Positions 25,420 through 38,220 of a stretch of 62,885 nucleotides of DNA are shown piece after piece. A program made the translations under genes and the position numbers. Within the stretch, counting starts at the first letter, position 1, and each line of letters opens with the position of its first letter. The notes below the pieces were generated by a model that saw only the letters and a list, made by a program, of their open reading frames with translations, searched no databases and was not told where the DNA came from. The DNA comes from Ruminococcus sp. (GTDB taxonomy: Bacteria; Bacillota; Clostridia; Oscillospirales; Ruminococcaceae). The DNA lies in NCBI RefSeq assembly GCF_024692365.1, contig NZ_JAILMR010000012.1, positions 1-62,885 of the forward strand, in the 5' to 3' direction.

Positions 25420-26284
25420 TTGTTATTATCAACCGACCTTCATCGTATGTCGCCGTAATCGTTCCGCCCATACGCTCCACCAGGGTGCGGGCTATTGACA
25501 GACCAAGTCCTGTGGAATTGCGGGCAACTTCAACTGTATAGAACCTGTCAAAAAGCTGTTCCACTTCTACTGCGGACAGCTTTTTTGCGGTATTTGAAAA
25601 TGTGATCACGCCCGAATCGGACAGTGTGATATCCAGATCACCATCACTGTATTTCATGGCATTGTTCAGCAAGTTAGAGAACACTCTTGAAAGATAAGCT
25701 TTATTCAGGTTTCGGACAATTTTGTTTTCAGTGATAACGGCATTCGGCACAATGCCTTTTTCGCTTAGTGCGCCGTAAAATCCCATTATGCTGTCCTCTA
25801 ATGCCTGTCCGATATTGACCGTTTCTGTTTTAATATCATCTTCTTCAGAGAGGATAACAGAGTAACGGAAAAGTTCCTCCGTAAGCTGTTTCATCATTTT
25901 AGCACGTTCTTTGATGATCGAAATATAGCGAGCCTGTTTTTCGGCATCGTCTGTTTTTTGAAGCATATCGAGATAGCCGTATATCGCCGTCAACGGTGTA
26001 CGAATATCGTGGGAGATATTCGTTATCGCAGTTTTCAGTTCAGCATCGCCCTGAACATACCGCAGATGTTCTTTTCGTAAAATAACAAGCTGTTTATTGA
26101 TGCTGTCCGCAAGTTCACACATATCCTTATCCTGTGAAGATATGTCTATCAGAGTATTTGTGTCGGTTTGCAGTTTGTCAGCAAAGCCTTTTGATATTTC
26201 CTTCGCAGATCTCTTAAGTGAATAGATCTTTATAGATAAAACTATCACAACAGCAATCAATATGCCGACAAGACCATAAACCAT
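25409..26284 (-). CDS. Sensor histidine kinase of a resistance-type two-component system
   Basis: This 291-residue kinase has a single N-terminal membrane segment (residues 3-20) and almost no outer domain, as in intramembrane-sensing or transporter-coupled kinases. The dimerisation box is NISHDIRTPLTAIYGYLDML (His92). The ATPase domain has NLLNNAMKYS (N box) and STGLGLSIA (G box). It ends the operon of response regulator and ABC transporter. Inside the gene, AAAAAGCTGT and ACAGCTTTTTT (25551-25586) form a terminator-like inverted repeat. A remnant of a second copy lies at 17621-17728. Confidence 0.92.
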   Translation of the reverse strand: MVYGLVGILIAVVIVLSIKIYSLKRSAKEISKGFADKLQTDTNTLIDISSQDKDMCELADSINKQLVILRKEHLRYVQGDAELKTAITNISHDIRTPLTAIYGYLDMLQKTDDAEKQARYISIIKERAKMMKQLTEELFRYSVILSEEDDIKTETVNIGQALEDSIMGFYGALSEKGIVPNAVITENKIVRNLNKAYLSRVFSNLLNNAMKYSDGDLDITLSDSGVITFSNTAKKLSAVEVEQLFDRFYTVEVARNSTGLGLSIARTLVERMGGTITATYDEGRLIITIIL

Positions 26285-26292
26285 TTACACAC

Positions 26293-27057
26293 CTACTTTA
26301 TATCACATTTTTTGAATTGACGAAGCCCTATAATGATCAGCACTGCTGTCACTGCCAGCGATACTATCAGTTTCTGCACTATTCCCTCGGGTATCGAAGA
26401 ACAGGAATAATAAAAAATACAGCTTTGCGGAAATACTTTTTGCACTATATCCGCAATAGGGTTTTCTTTTTTATCCAACCCGAATACAATTGTAACGTTT
26501 GATACGTACTGTACAGCAAGGATCACTATCGCAAGCTTTCCGTCGCGTATAATGTTTCCCAATAAAATCGACACCACAGTGCTTGTGCTGATTATCATAA
26601 CAAGCATCACCGAAAGTGATACCATGACTGCTTTAAGATCATATTTATCATAATCAAAAGCAATTATCGACAAAGAAAATGATGCCAGCTGGTAGCACAA
26701 AAAGTATATGACCGTAGCAGCACTCATAGTTATAGTATCAGCAAAAAATATCTCTGAACGGGTATGTCCGCAGGCTAGCATATTCCTTACCGTGCCATTA
26801 CTGTAATGGGAATAGAGGATCGCCGCCACCGTTGCTCCTGCCGCAAATGGAATGATTGCCACTGCAAAGCAAGGTACGATTCCCAGAATATTATCTTTAT
26901 TCAATACAACATCCGAATTTTCAGGAAGATCAAATTTAGGATACAGATACATTCCTGCCGTAAAAACCGCACCGCAAAAAGCAGAGATGATTACCGAAAT
27001 ATAAAACCATTTTGATTTAAACAACTCATGAAACTGAGCATTGATAAGTTTAGTCAA
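26293..27057 (-). CDS. ABC-2 type permease (third of the resistance operon)
   Basis: This 254-residue membrane protein has six hydrophobic segments and the N-terminus LINAQFHELFKSKWFYISVI, the usual amphipathic helix of ABC-2 permeases. The segment YSHYSNGTVRNMLACGHTRSE is the intracellular loop that the two neighbours also have (SDGTIRNKIAVGHTK, SEGTIRNKLYIGHTR), so the three permeases are paralogues. The start is TTG with GGGAGG 8 bp ahead. It is followed 8 bp later by the kinase. Confidence 0.85.
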   Translation of the reverse strand: MTKLINAQFHELFKSKWFYISVIISAFCGAVFTAGMYLYPKFDLPENSDVVLNKDNILGIVPCFAVAIIPFAAGATVAAILYSHYSNGTVRNMLACGHTRSEIFFADTITMSAATVIYFLCYQLASFSLSIIAFDYDKYDLKAVMVSLSVMLVMIISTSTVVSILLGNIIRDGKLAIVILAVQYVSNVTIVFGLDKKENPIADIVQKVFPQSCIFYYSCSSIPEGIVQKLIVSLAVTAVLIIIGLRQFKKCDIK

Positions 27058-27124
27058 TTTTATTACCTCCCACCATTAAAATTTTTATCTGCACGTTTAT
27101 GCTGATAAAACAAGACTATTTTCT

Positions 27125-28036
27125 TTATTTCAAGTCTTTCTTCTGAAACAGAAATGAACCTCCGACAATGAATATCACGATCGTCAGTATAAGTATCAGA
27201 ACATCTTCTTTTAATTGACGATTGATCTGCGCCTGCATTTCAAATTCTGCACTTTCGGCTTTCTCTGGATAGTGTATATATGCGTAATTGCAGGCATTAT
27301 ATGACCTTGAAAACGGATCAACTTCATGTTCAATGTTCACCAAAGCCTTTGGGATACCGTCAAGATACCAGGTATTTTTTTCTGTTTCTTCAAACGAGTA
27401 GGGTTTACCGTCTTCTGAAATTTCAACAACCGTAGATGTTATCTCAGCAGGATCAGTGTTATAATAATAGCTTCTAAGATTGGCATTTATCACAGCAAAA
27501 AACAGCATAACCGAGAAAACCGCCACAACACCGACTGCACGATTTGTGATCAGCATCGAAAGAACAGCCGAAAAAATGCCCCAGACAGCAAAGAACAACA
27601 GCAGTTCTCCCAGCAAACACATACAGGCGACCGTTGATAGTTCACTAAAGAAATATCTTCCGCCAATTAAAGTCGGGATCATAAACATAAGATAACTGAT
27701 AAGAACCATTATCAGACATGAGATCATCTCGGACAAATATATACTCATTCTTGTGTGTCCAATATACAGCTTATTGCGTATCGTTCCTTCGGAAAACTCT
27801 TTCCCGATCTCTAATGAAACAAGAACTATCAATACCCAGATACTGCATTTGAACCATATATCAGACATTGGCGAAACAAGCCAGACATATGTATTATAAC
27901 TTTCAAGATCCTGATGAATGAATCTCCACTCATTAACGCCATGAATTATGCCTAAAACCAGACTGCATAAAAAAGCCACTATCAGAAAAGGACTTTTTAA
28001 ATACCTTATAAGGCTTGCCTTTATCAATCGTAACAT
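27125..28036 (-). CDS. ABC-2 type permease (second of the resistance operon)
   Basis: This 303-residue membrane protein starts MLRLIKASLIRYLKSPF and has about six membrane segments with the shared loop EGTIRNKLYIGHTR. An outer domain of about 70 residues lies between the penultimate and last spans. The ATG at 28036 has GAGG 8 nt upstream; a GTG three codons earlier falls too close to that site. It is a close paralogue of the next permease upstream and probably pairs with it as in LanE/LanG-type transporters. Confidence 0.85.
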   Translation of the reverse strand: MLRLIKASLIRYLKSPFLIVAFLCSLVLGIIHGVNEWRFIHQDLESYNTYVWLVSPMSDIWFKCSIWVLIVLVSLEIGKEFSEGTIRNKLYIGHTRMSIYLSEMISCLIMVLISYLMFMIPTLIGGRYFFSELSTVACMCLLGELLLFFAVWGIFSAVLSMLITNRAVGVVAVFSVMLFFAVINANLRSYYYNTDPAEITSTVVEISEDGKPYSFEETEKNTWYLDGIPKALVNIEHEVDPFSRSYNACNYAYIHYPEKAESAEFEMQAQINRQLKEDVLILILTIVIFIVGGSFLFQKKDLK

Positions 28037-28051
28037 ATCATGCACCTCAGT

Positions 28052-28948
28052 TTATTTCAGATCTTTTTTGCCGAACAGATATGCACCGGCACAAGAGGTC
28101 GCAATACAATAGGCAAGCATTTTTATAACATCGATATCCAGATCTCTTTTCCTGTTTGTTTTCTGTTTCAGCACATAGTCTTCGACCTTGGTTTTATCTG
28201 AAATACAACCGAAATGAATAGCATCTTCAAGCCCCGATATCGGGTTAGCGATGTGTCCGATCTGTATCAGTGTTTTTGAAAAGCCTTCTATATAATATCC
28301 GTTTTCATACTCATTTTCTTCTTCCTTTATTGTTCCATCTTCACATATGATAGTATCTGTATATGTAATATATCTTGGTTCACCGATACTATAATAATAT
28401 CCATCTGTAAAACCCACTATGATATACAAAACAAAGTGAATTGCAAAAGCGCCAACAACAGCAACCGCCCTTTTTGTCAAAAGATATGTTATCACAACAG
28501 CAAAAATGCTCATCAGCTCAAATGCTAGAAAAATATTGACGAACCATTTTACAGCAGAAGATGTCGGGAATTCGCTGATAAAATACCATCCGCCTATCGC
28601 GGTAGGTACAATATCCAGAAGATACATTATAAAAGTAATTATCGAAGCAACACAAATCTCAGAAATAAAAATATTCGCTTTGGTGTGACCAACTGCGATC
28701 TTATTGCGTATCGTCCCATCAGAAAATTCTCGACCTGCACACATGGCAACAAGAACGATCACTGCCCAAATCGCAGTAAGCATCCACATATCATCTGCTG
28801 AACAACTTATAACCGCACCGACTTCATCTTTAAAATAGGAGCAATACAGTCCGCCATAAATGCCCGATGCCAAACTTACGATCACTGCGATATAAAATAA
28901 CGGACTTTTGAAATAATAAACAAGCCGTGCTTTGATCAGATCAAAAAT
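28052..28948 (-). CDS. ABC-2 type permease (first of the resistance operon)
   Basis: This roughly 298-residue permease has the same layout as its neighbour: LIKARLVYYFKSPL at the start, loop SDGTIRNKIAVGHTK and an outer domain before the last span. No ATG lies near. The best start is an ATT at 28948, 8 nt after GAGG, because the protein then begins (M)FDLIKARLVYYFKSP, aligning residue for residue with MLRLIKASLIRYLKSP of the paralogue, which has the same GAGG spacing. A GTG at 28957 is the alternative but has no proper ribosome site. The start overlaps the ATPase gene by 8 bp. Confidence 0.8.
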   Translation of the reverse strand: MFDLIKARLVYYFKSPLFYIAVIVSLASGIYGGLYCSYFKDEVGAVISCSADDMWMLTAIWAVIVLVAMCAGREFSDGTIRNKIAVGHTKANIFISEICVASIITFIMYLLDIVPTAIGGWYFISEFPTSSAVKWFVNIFLAFELMSIFAVVITYLLTKRAVAVVGAFAIHFVLYIIVGFTDGYYYSIGEPRYITYTDTIICEDGTIKEEENEYENGYYIEGFSKTLIQIGHIANPISGLEDAIHFGCISDKTKVEDYVLKQKTNRKRDLDIDVIKMLAYCIATSCAGAYLFGKKDLK

Positions 28949-29855
28949 GACCGTCACCTCCCACCAGCGAAATATAAAAGCTCTCCAGACTTTCGTCATG
29001 TTCTTCAATGTTAAGAACTTCACAGCCGTCTTTCATAAGCGCCATAGAAAGCTGAGTGATGTTCGGCTTTGCATAAATATCGGCGTTGGTATCATCGATG
29101 ACCCTGTATTCAAGACCCATATCATCAAGAACTTTTGTAAGTACCGCCGTACTGCTGACAGTCACACGCATACACTTACGGCAGGCGGCTTCAAGTTCCT
29201 CCGCGCTCATCTCACGGACGATAGAACCATTATCGATAAAGCCGTAGTGTGTGGCAAGTTTTGAAAGCTCATCAAGGATATGTGAAGATATGATAACTGT
29301 TATCTTTCGCTCGCGGTTGAGTTTCAATATAAGCTCACGTATCTCGATTATGCCCTGTGGGTCAAGTCCGTTGATGGGTTCGTCCAGTAAAAGAAGATCA
29401 GGACTACCGCAGAGTGCGATAGCTATACCCAATCTCTGTCTCATACCGAGGGAGAAGTTTTTCGCTTTTTTCTTGCCCGTGTTTTCAAGTCCGACGAGTT
29501 TCAGTATCTCATCTATACCGTCAAAACTCGGCATACCGAGAATGCGGTACTGCTGTCTGAGATTGTCCACAGCTGTCATGCCTAGATAGATCGACGGTGT
29601 TTCCACCACCGCACCCATTCTGCGCCTTGACTTTGAAATCGCCCTGTCAGAATTCTTTACACCGTATAGTTCAAATTCTCCGCTTGTAGGCAATTGCAGA
29701 CCGCATACAAGCCGTATGAGGGTCGTCTTGCCTGCACCGTTCCTGCCGACAAAACCGTAAATCGATCCTTTCGGCACATTCATCGTCAGCCCGTTCAGGG
29801 CTTTGAAGTCTTTGTAATACTTGCATAGACCATTTGTTTTCAGAACATAGTCCAT
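28941..29855 (-). CDS. ABC transporter ATPase of the bacitracin/lantibiotic-resistance type
   Basis: This 304-residue ATPase has Walker A GRNGAGKTT, Q-loop region AVVETPSIYLGMTA, signature FSLGMRQRLGIA, Walker B LLLLDEPINGLDP and HILDELSKLATHYG. The SLGM form of the signature and a C-terminal extension (about 220-304) are typical of BcrA/LanF ATPases. It would drive three permeases encoded downstream. GGAGG lies 7 nt before the ATG. The promoter in front has a good -10 box but a poor -35, with regulator-like repeats. Confidence 0.92.
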   Translation of the reverse strand: MDYVLKTNGLCKYYKDFKALNGLTMNVPKGSIYGFVGRNGAGKTTLIRLVCGLQLPTSGEFELYGVKNSDRAISKSRRRMGAVVETPSIYLGMTAVDNLRQQYRILGMPSFDGIDEILKLVGLENTGKKKAKNFSLGMRQRLGIAIALCGSPDLLLLDEPINGLDPQGIIEIRELILKLNRERKITVIISSHILDELSKLATHYGFIDNGSIVREMSAEELEAACRKCMRVTVSSTAVLTKVLDDMGLEYRVIDDTNADIYAKPNITQLSMALMKDGCEVLNIEEHDESLESFYISLVGGDGHF

Positions 29856-29888
29856 TTTGCAGCCTCCTTATCTCTTGTTCTTGAAAAC

Positions 29889-29933
29889 ATTATAACATAC
29901 AATGGTCAAGAAACCGGTCAAGTAAAAGTCAAT
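29889..29933 (-). promoter_or_regulatory. Activator-type promoter with TTGAC direct repeats
   Basis: On the minus strand TTGAC occurs three times at 11-12 bp spacing (29932-29928, 29921-29917, 29909-29905), the last two as CTTGACC. A TATAAT box (29894-29889) follows but no -35 box stands 17 bp from it. Phased direct repeats ahead of a weak -35 are what OmpR-type activators bind. The response regulator encoded next door is the likely ligand. Confidence 0.6.
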
Positions 29934-29939
29934 ATTTCG

Positions 29940-30599
29940 TCAAGATTTCAGCTTGAAACCTATTCCGTAAACCGCTTCGATATAATCCTTCCCATTCACC
30001 GCCTGAAGCTTATGACGGATATTACTGATGTGCTGTTTCAATGAACGTTCTGTACAATCGGGAGTATCATAGCTTATCTTTTCAAGTATCGTAGTTTTTC
30101 CGATAGGTGTATGGGGATTCTGCATCAGCAGTTTCAGGATAGCACATTCTGTACGTGTCAGTCTGATCTCAGTCTGATCTACAATTACAGTCAGCTTGTC
30201 GCTGCACAGCGTCAGATCATCTATCCTGATAGTATTGCCGTCACCATTGATATTTTTGCGAAGCTGAACTGTTATTCTGGCGAGAAGTTCTGAAATATCA
30301 AAGGGCTTTGTGATGTAATCCGCGGCACCGCCAAGCAGAAGTCCCACCTTGTCTGAAATATCGGCTTTGGCACTCACTACGATAACAGGGATATCCTTAA
30401 TCTTAGGCAATAACTCCTCACCCGACATTCCCGGCAGCATTAAGTCAAGCAGAATAAGATCAGGTTGGCTTTGGGACAGTATCATTACCGCTTCTGTTCC
30501 CGAATAGGCTTTTGTAACTGAATATCCTTCATTTTCAAGGGCTTCGGAAAGCATTTCGCTGATGCTTGTATCATCGTCTATTATCAAAATATTCGGCAT
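29940..30599 (-). CDS. OmpR-family response regulator
   Basis: This 219-residue regulator has a receiver domain (acidic IDDD at 7-10, phosphorylation site LLDLM with Asp52, ITKPF with the conserved Lys near 100) and a C-terminal winged helix (LTRTECAILKLLMQNPHTP, TERSLKQHISNIRHKL, YGIGFKL). Partner of the kinase at 25409. The placement upstream of an ABC transporter fits BceR/VanR-like control of a drug or lantibiotic exporter. The ATG follows GAGGTG. It has its own promoter at 30626-30654. Confidence 0.93.
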   Translation of the reverse strand: MPNILIIDDDTSISEMLSEALENEGYSVTKAYSGTEAVMILSQSQPDLILLDLMLPGMSGEELLPKIKDIPVIVVSAKADISDKVGLLLGGAADYITKPFDISELLARITVQLRKNINGDGNTIRIDDLTLCSDKLTVIVDQTEIRLTRTECAILKLLMQNPHTPIGKTTILEKISYDTPDCTERSLKQHISNIRHKLQAVNGKDYIEAVYGIGFKLKS

Positions 30600-30625
30600 A
30601 GGTTCACCTCATGGCTTTTTATATA

Positions 30626-30654
30626 ATTATAACATTTATCTTAAAAGATTTCAA
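30626..30654 (-). promoter_or_regulatory. Promoter of the response-regulator gene
   Basis: On the minus strand TTGAAA (30654-30649), 17 bp and TATAAT (30631-30626) stand 27 bp before the ATG. Confidence 0.72.
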
Positions 30655-30667
30655 GTGCATAGAGAAA

Positions 30668-30698
30668 GCCGTGCAGGACACAAACTGCACGGCTTTTT
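30668..30698. terminator. Intrinsic terminator between the small membrane protein and the regulator
   Basis: GCCGTGCAG and CTGCACGGC form a perfect 9-bp stem with an 8-nt loop. On the plus strand it is followed by TTTTT, on the minus strand by TTTCTCT. The minus-strand gene at 30774 ends upstream of it, so that is its probable use. Confidence 0.7.
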
Positions 30699-30773
30699 AT
30701 GTTATTGGATTTTTGATTTGTGCGTTATGCAGGGCTCAACATTCAGGTTTAATCATAAAAATTACAGCCGCAT

Positions 30774-31073
30774 TCAACGTATAATAAAATATAGTATACA
30801 GCCGCAAAGCCCTACTGCCCACGGTATCATAAACGATAGAAAATTACCCTTGTTTTTGCGAAGAAGCACAATGGAACTCGACATGACTAAAAGCCATATA
30901 AACATTATCAAAAATCCCAGAGGGGCAACAAACATATCTTCCTCATAATCTTTATCGTGGGGACTTGTTCCCGGAAATGCAAGTGCAACCCCGACCAATG
31001 CAAGATAACTTCCAAAAGCGCCCTGCAACAATCCCAATATTGATAATCCTGTACGTTTTACTGAATTCGTCAA
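30774..31073 (-). CDS. Small membrane protein, unknown function
   Basis: This 99-residue protein has three hydrophobic segments (about 12-34, 50-70, 80-98) with a short acidic loop (SPHDKDYEED). I do not recognise it. The start is TTG, with AAGGAGG 10 nt ahead. It has a consensus promoter and a downstream terminator of its own, which supports a real gene. It stands just upstream of the resistance-type two-component operon and in the same direction, but a link is not shown. Confidence 0.65.
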   Translation of the reverse strand: MTNSVKRTGLSILGLLQGAFGSYLALVGVALAFPGTSPHDKDYEEDMFVAPLGFLIMFIWLLVMSSSIVLLRKNKGNFLSFMIPWAVGLCGCILYFIIR

Positions 31074-31112
31074 GTTAAAACTGCCTCCTTCTATCTAAAA
31101 TATTTCCCGATA

Positions 31113-31141
31113 ATTATACATCCCGCCTCAGGAAAAGTCAA
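31113..31141 (-). promoter_or_regulatory. Promoter of the small membrane protein gene
   Basis: On the minus strand TTGACT (31141-31136), 17 bp and TATAAT (31118-31113) lie about 40 bp before the TTG start. Confidence 0.75.
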
Positions 31142-31379
31142 CCCAAAATATCCATATATCACCAATCTTCATCAAAATTCCCATTCGATATCATATTATT
31201 TTCAAATAGAATTCACTGTCTGATTAGTGGTAGAGTTTGCAATTACAATTCACATAAGTTTAATTTAAAGTTAACATTTATTTTGAAACTTTAGGTATAC
31301 TTGTCCGTCTAATATAATGTAAGATACTTAGGTATGCATAAGAAGATAAGTATAAATAAGAAAGTGAAGGTTATGAAAA

Positions 31380-32213
31380 ATGAAAAGAAAATTATTCTGC
31401 GAGATATGCCCCCTGACATACGCTTTGTCCGTAAAAAAATGCGAAGCACTCAGATTTTTGAAAGATATTAAAGATAAGCACACATTCGCCCACGAACACT
31501 CCGAGGAAAAGCTTGAATACGTTATCTACAAGCACAACTCCCTCATACGCAGACGTCTTGGCAATGTAAATATGCAGCTTCAGGAAAACAAGGCTGTTAA
31601 CCTTTCCCTCGCTGCACCAAAGGTTAACGGTATCATTATCCGCCCCGGTGAAACTTTCTCATTCTGGAACCTTGTGGGCAGCCTTACCGTGAAAAAAGGC
31701 TACCGTGAGGGTCTTACCATATTCTCCGACCACCCATCTTCGGGTCTTGGCGGCGGTATGTGCCAGATGACTAACCTTATCCACTGGATGATACTCCACT
31801 CCGAACTCACCATAACCGAACACCACCACCACGATCAGATAGACCTCTTCCCCGATTTCAACAGAACTATCCCCTTTGGGACAGGTACATCTATAATGTA
31901 TAATTACCTTGACTACCGTTTCCGTAACGACACTGACAATACTTACCAGCTGATAATCTATACCACCGATGAGTACCTCTGCGGCGAACTGAGGGCTGAA
32001 AAAAGACAGTCCTACAAGTTCCATATTCAGGCTGAGAACGTATTCTTCTCCCGCGAGGACGGCATAGTTTACCGCAACGGCGATGTTTACCGCGACAAGA
32101 TAGACCGCCGTTCGGGAGATCATGTTTCAAGAGAACTGATAAGACACAACCACGCAAGAGTGTGCTACGATACATCTGATCTGACAATAGTTGAAACAAA
32201 GCCAGCAGTTTGA
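31380..32213 (+). CDS. VanW-family protein
   Basis: This 277-residue protein carries the VanW domain: PGETFSFWNLVGSLTVKKGY near 92-111, GLGGGMCQMTNLIHW near 126-140, EHHHHDQIDLFPDF near 150-163 and PFGTGTSIMYNYLDYRF. VanW was first seen in vanB-type vancomycin-resistance clusters; its function is unknown. No other van genes are nearby. There is no signal peptide. The chosen ATG is 9 nt after GAAGG; another ATG 7 nt upstream is in a different frame. Confidence 0.88.
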   Translation: MKRKLFCEICPLTYALSVKKCEALRFLKDIKDKHTFAHEHSEEKLEYVIYKHNSLIRRRLGNVNMQLQENKAVNLSLAAPKVNGIIIRPGETFSFWNLVGSLTVKKGYREGLTIFSDHPSSGLGGGMCQMTNLIHWMILHSELTITEHHHHDQIDLFPDFNRTIPFGTGTSIMYNYLDYRFRNDTDNTYQLIIYTTDEYLCGELRAEKRQSYKFHIQAENVFFSREDGIVYRNGDVYRDKIDRRSGDHVSRELIRHNHARVCYDTSDLTIVETKPAV

Positions 32214-32248
32214 TGCTGCGTGATATTTTCACAAATACTATTATAAAA

Positions 32249-32276
32249 GCGGCTGAGATCACTCCCAGCCGCTATA
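32249..32276. terminator. Terminator between vanW-like gene and dapL
   Basis: GCGGCTG and CAGCCGC form a 7-bp stem with a 10-nt loop between two convergent genes. On the minus strand TTTTAT follows, so it best serves dapL; on the plus strand TATATTT follows. Confidence 0.72.
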
Positions 32277-32326
32277 TTTATACATCCATCAAAATTTTTA
32301 CATCTTAAAACTGCCGTATGACACTA

Positions 32327-33511
32327 TCAGCCCAGCAGTTCCAGAAGCCTTTCAGCTGCCTTCTCGGTGTCCTCGGGGCTGCCGAATGTTGAGAATCTCA
32401 GATAACCCTCGCCGCACTTGCCGAAGCCCTCACCGGGTGTTCCGACGATTTGTGCTTCGTTCAGCAGCTTATCAAAGAACTCCCATGAACCCATACCATT
32501 TGGGCACTCCATCCAGATGTAAGGCGCATTCTTGCCGCCTGTGTACCAGATGCCAAGCTTGTCAAGAGCCTTCATCAGGGTGCGGGCATTCTTCTTGTAA
32601 ACGTTGATGTTCGCGTGTATCTGCTGCTGTCCCTCGGGGGTGAATACCTCGCAGGCAGCTCTCTGGATAATGTAGGAAACACCGTTAGTCTTTGTTGTAC
32701 GGTTACGTACCCACATATCATTGAAGTTCATGCCGTTTCGGACAAGATCCTTGGGTATAACAGTGTAGCCAAGACGTGTACCTGTGAAACCTGCAGTCTT
32801 TGAAAGTGAGCATATCTCGATAGCGCAAGTGCGAGCGCCCTCTATCTCGAAGATAGAATGGGGCAGACCCTCTTCCTCGATGAATGCTTCATAAGCCGCA
32901 TCAAAAAGTATTACAGAGCCACGAGCATTTGCCCAGTCTACCCAGACTTTCAGTTGTTCCTTGCTGAATACAGCACCTGTAGGGTTGTTGGGCGAGCAGA
33001 GATATACCAGCTCTGCATCTGTGCTTTCATCAGGCAAGGGCAGAAAACCGTTCTCGCGTGAAGATGGCAGATGAACGATCTCACGTCCGCCCATGATATT
33101 TGCGTCAACATATGCAGGATATGCAGGCTCGATTATCAGCGAACGGTTTGAACGGTCAAAAATGTCCAGAATATCACCCAGTTCGTCCGAAGCACCCGAG
33201 GATACGAACACTTCGTCATCAGCAAGCTCAACTCCCCTGCTGCGATAATAATCAGCGATAGCTTTTCTAAGGAAAGGAGCACCGCATTCAGGCATATAAC
33301 CATTGAAAGTCTTAGCGTTAGCCTGGTCGTCAGCAGCCTGATGCAGACCCTTTACAACTGCATCGCAAAGGGGCAGTGAAACATCGCCGATACCAAGACG
33401 CAAAATTTCCTCATCAGGGTGTGCAGCCTGATAAGCCTTGACTTTCTGACCAATGTTATAAAAAAGGTATGAAGCCTTTAAATGGGAATAATTCATATTA
33501 GGTGTAAGCAT
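32327..33511 (-). CDS. dapL: LL-diaminopimelate aminotransferase
   Basis: This 394-residue PLP enzyme converts tetrahydrodipicolinate to LL-diaminopimelate in one step, using glutamate, for lysine and peptidoglycan. LRLGIGDVSLPLCDAV near the start is diagnostic of DapL, CSPNNPTGAVF contacts the cofactor, and SLSKTAGFTGTRLGY holds the Schiff-base lysine. ATG 33511 follows CAGGAG. It starts 5 bp after purF and is the last gene of the asnB-pyrG-purF-dapL run. Its amino donor, glutamate, ties it to the nitrogen genes around it. Confidence 0.93.
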   Translation of the reverse strand: MLTPNMNYSHLKASYLFYNIGQKVKAYQAAHPDEEILRLGIGDVSLPLCDAVVKGLHQAADDQANAKTFNGYMPECGAPFLRKAIADYYRSRGVELADDEVFVSSGASDELGDILDIFDRSNRSLIIEPAYPAYVDANIMGGREIVHLPSSRENGFLPLPDESTDAELVYLCSPNNPTGAVFSKEQLKVWVDWANARGSVILFDAAYEAFIEEEGLPHSIFEIEGARTCAIEICSLSKTAGFTGTRLGYTVIPKDLVRNGMNFNDMWVRNRTTKTNGVSYIIQRAACEVFTPEGQQQIHANINVYKKNARTLMKALDKLGIWYTGGKNAPYIWMECPNGMGSWEFFDKLLNEAQIVGTPGEGFGKCGEGYLRFSTFGSPEDTEKAAERLLELLG

Positions 33512-33516
33512 TTTTA

Positions 33517-38130
<4,614 letters not shown>

Positions 38131-38151
38131 AATTTGATTCCTCCGGAAAAC

Positions 38152-38188
38152 GGAACTTGGCTGTCGCATTTCTGTGGCAGCCATTTCC
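38152..38188 (-). promoter_or_regulatory. Hairpin in the glnN-asnB gap
   Basis: On the minus strand GGAA and UUCC plus UGGCUG and CAGCCA form a two-part stem around a 14-nt loop, ending about 10 nt before the asnB ribosome site. No T-run follows. It could stabilise a processed asnB message or affect its translation. No promoter box was found in the gap. Confidence 0.35.
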
Positions 38189-38220
38189 TTATAATTTAAG
38201 ATAGGATTTTAGTAAAAAGC

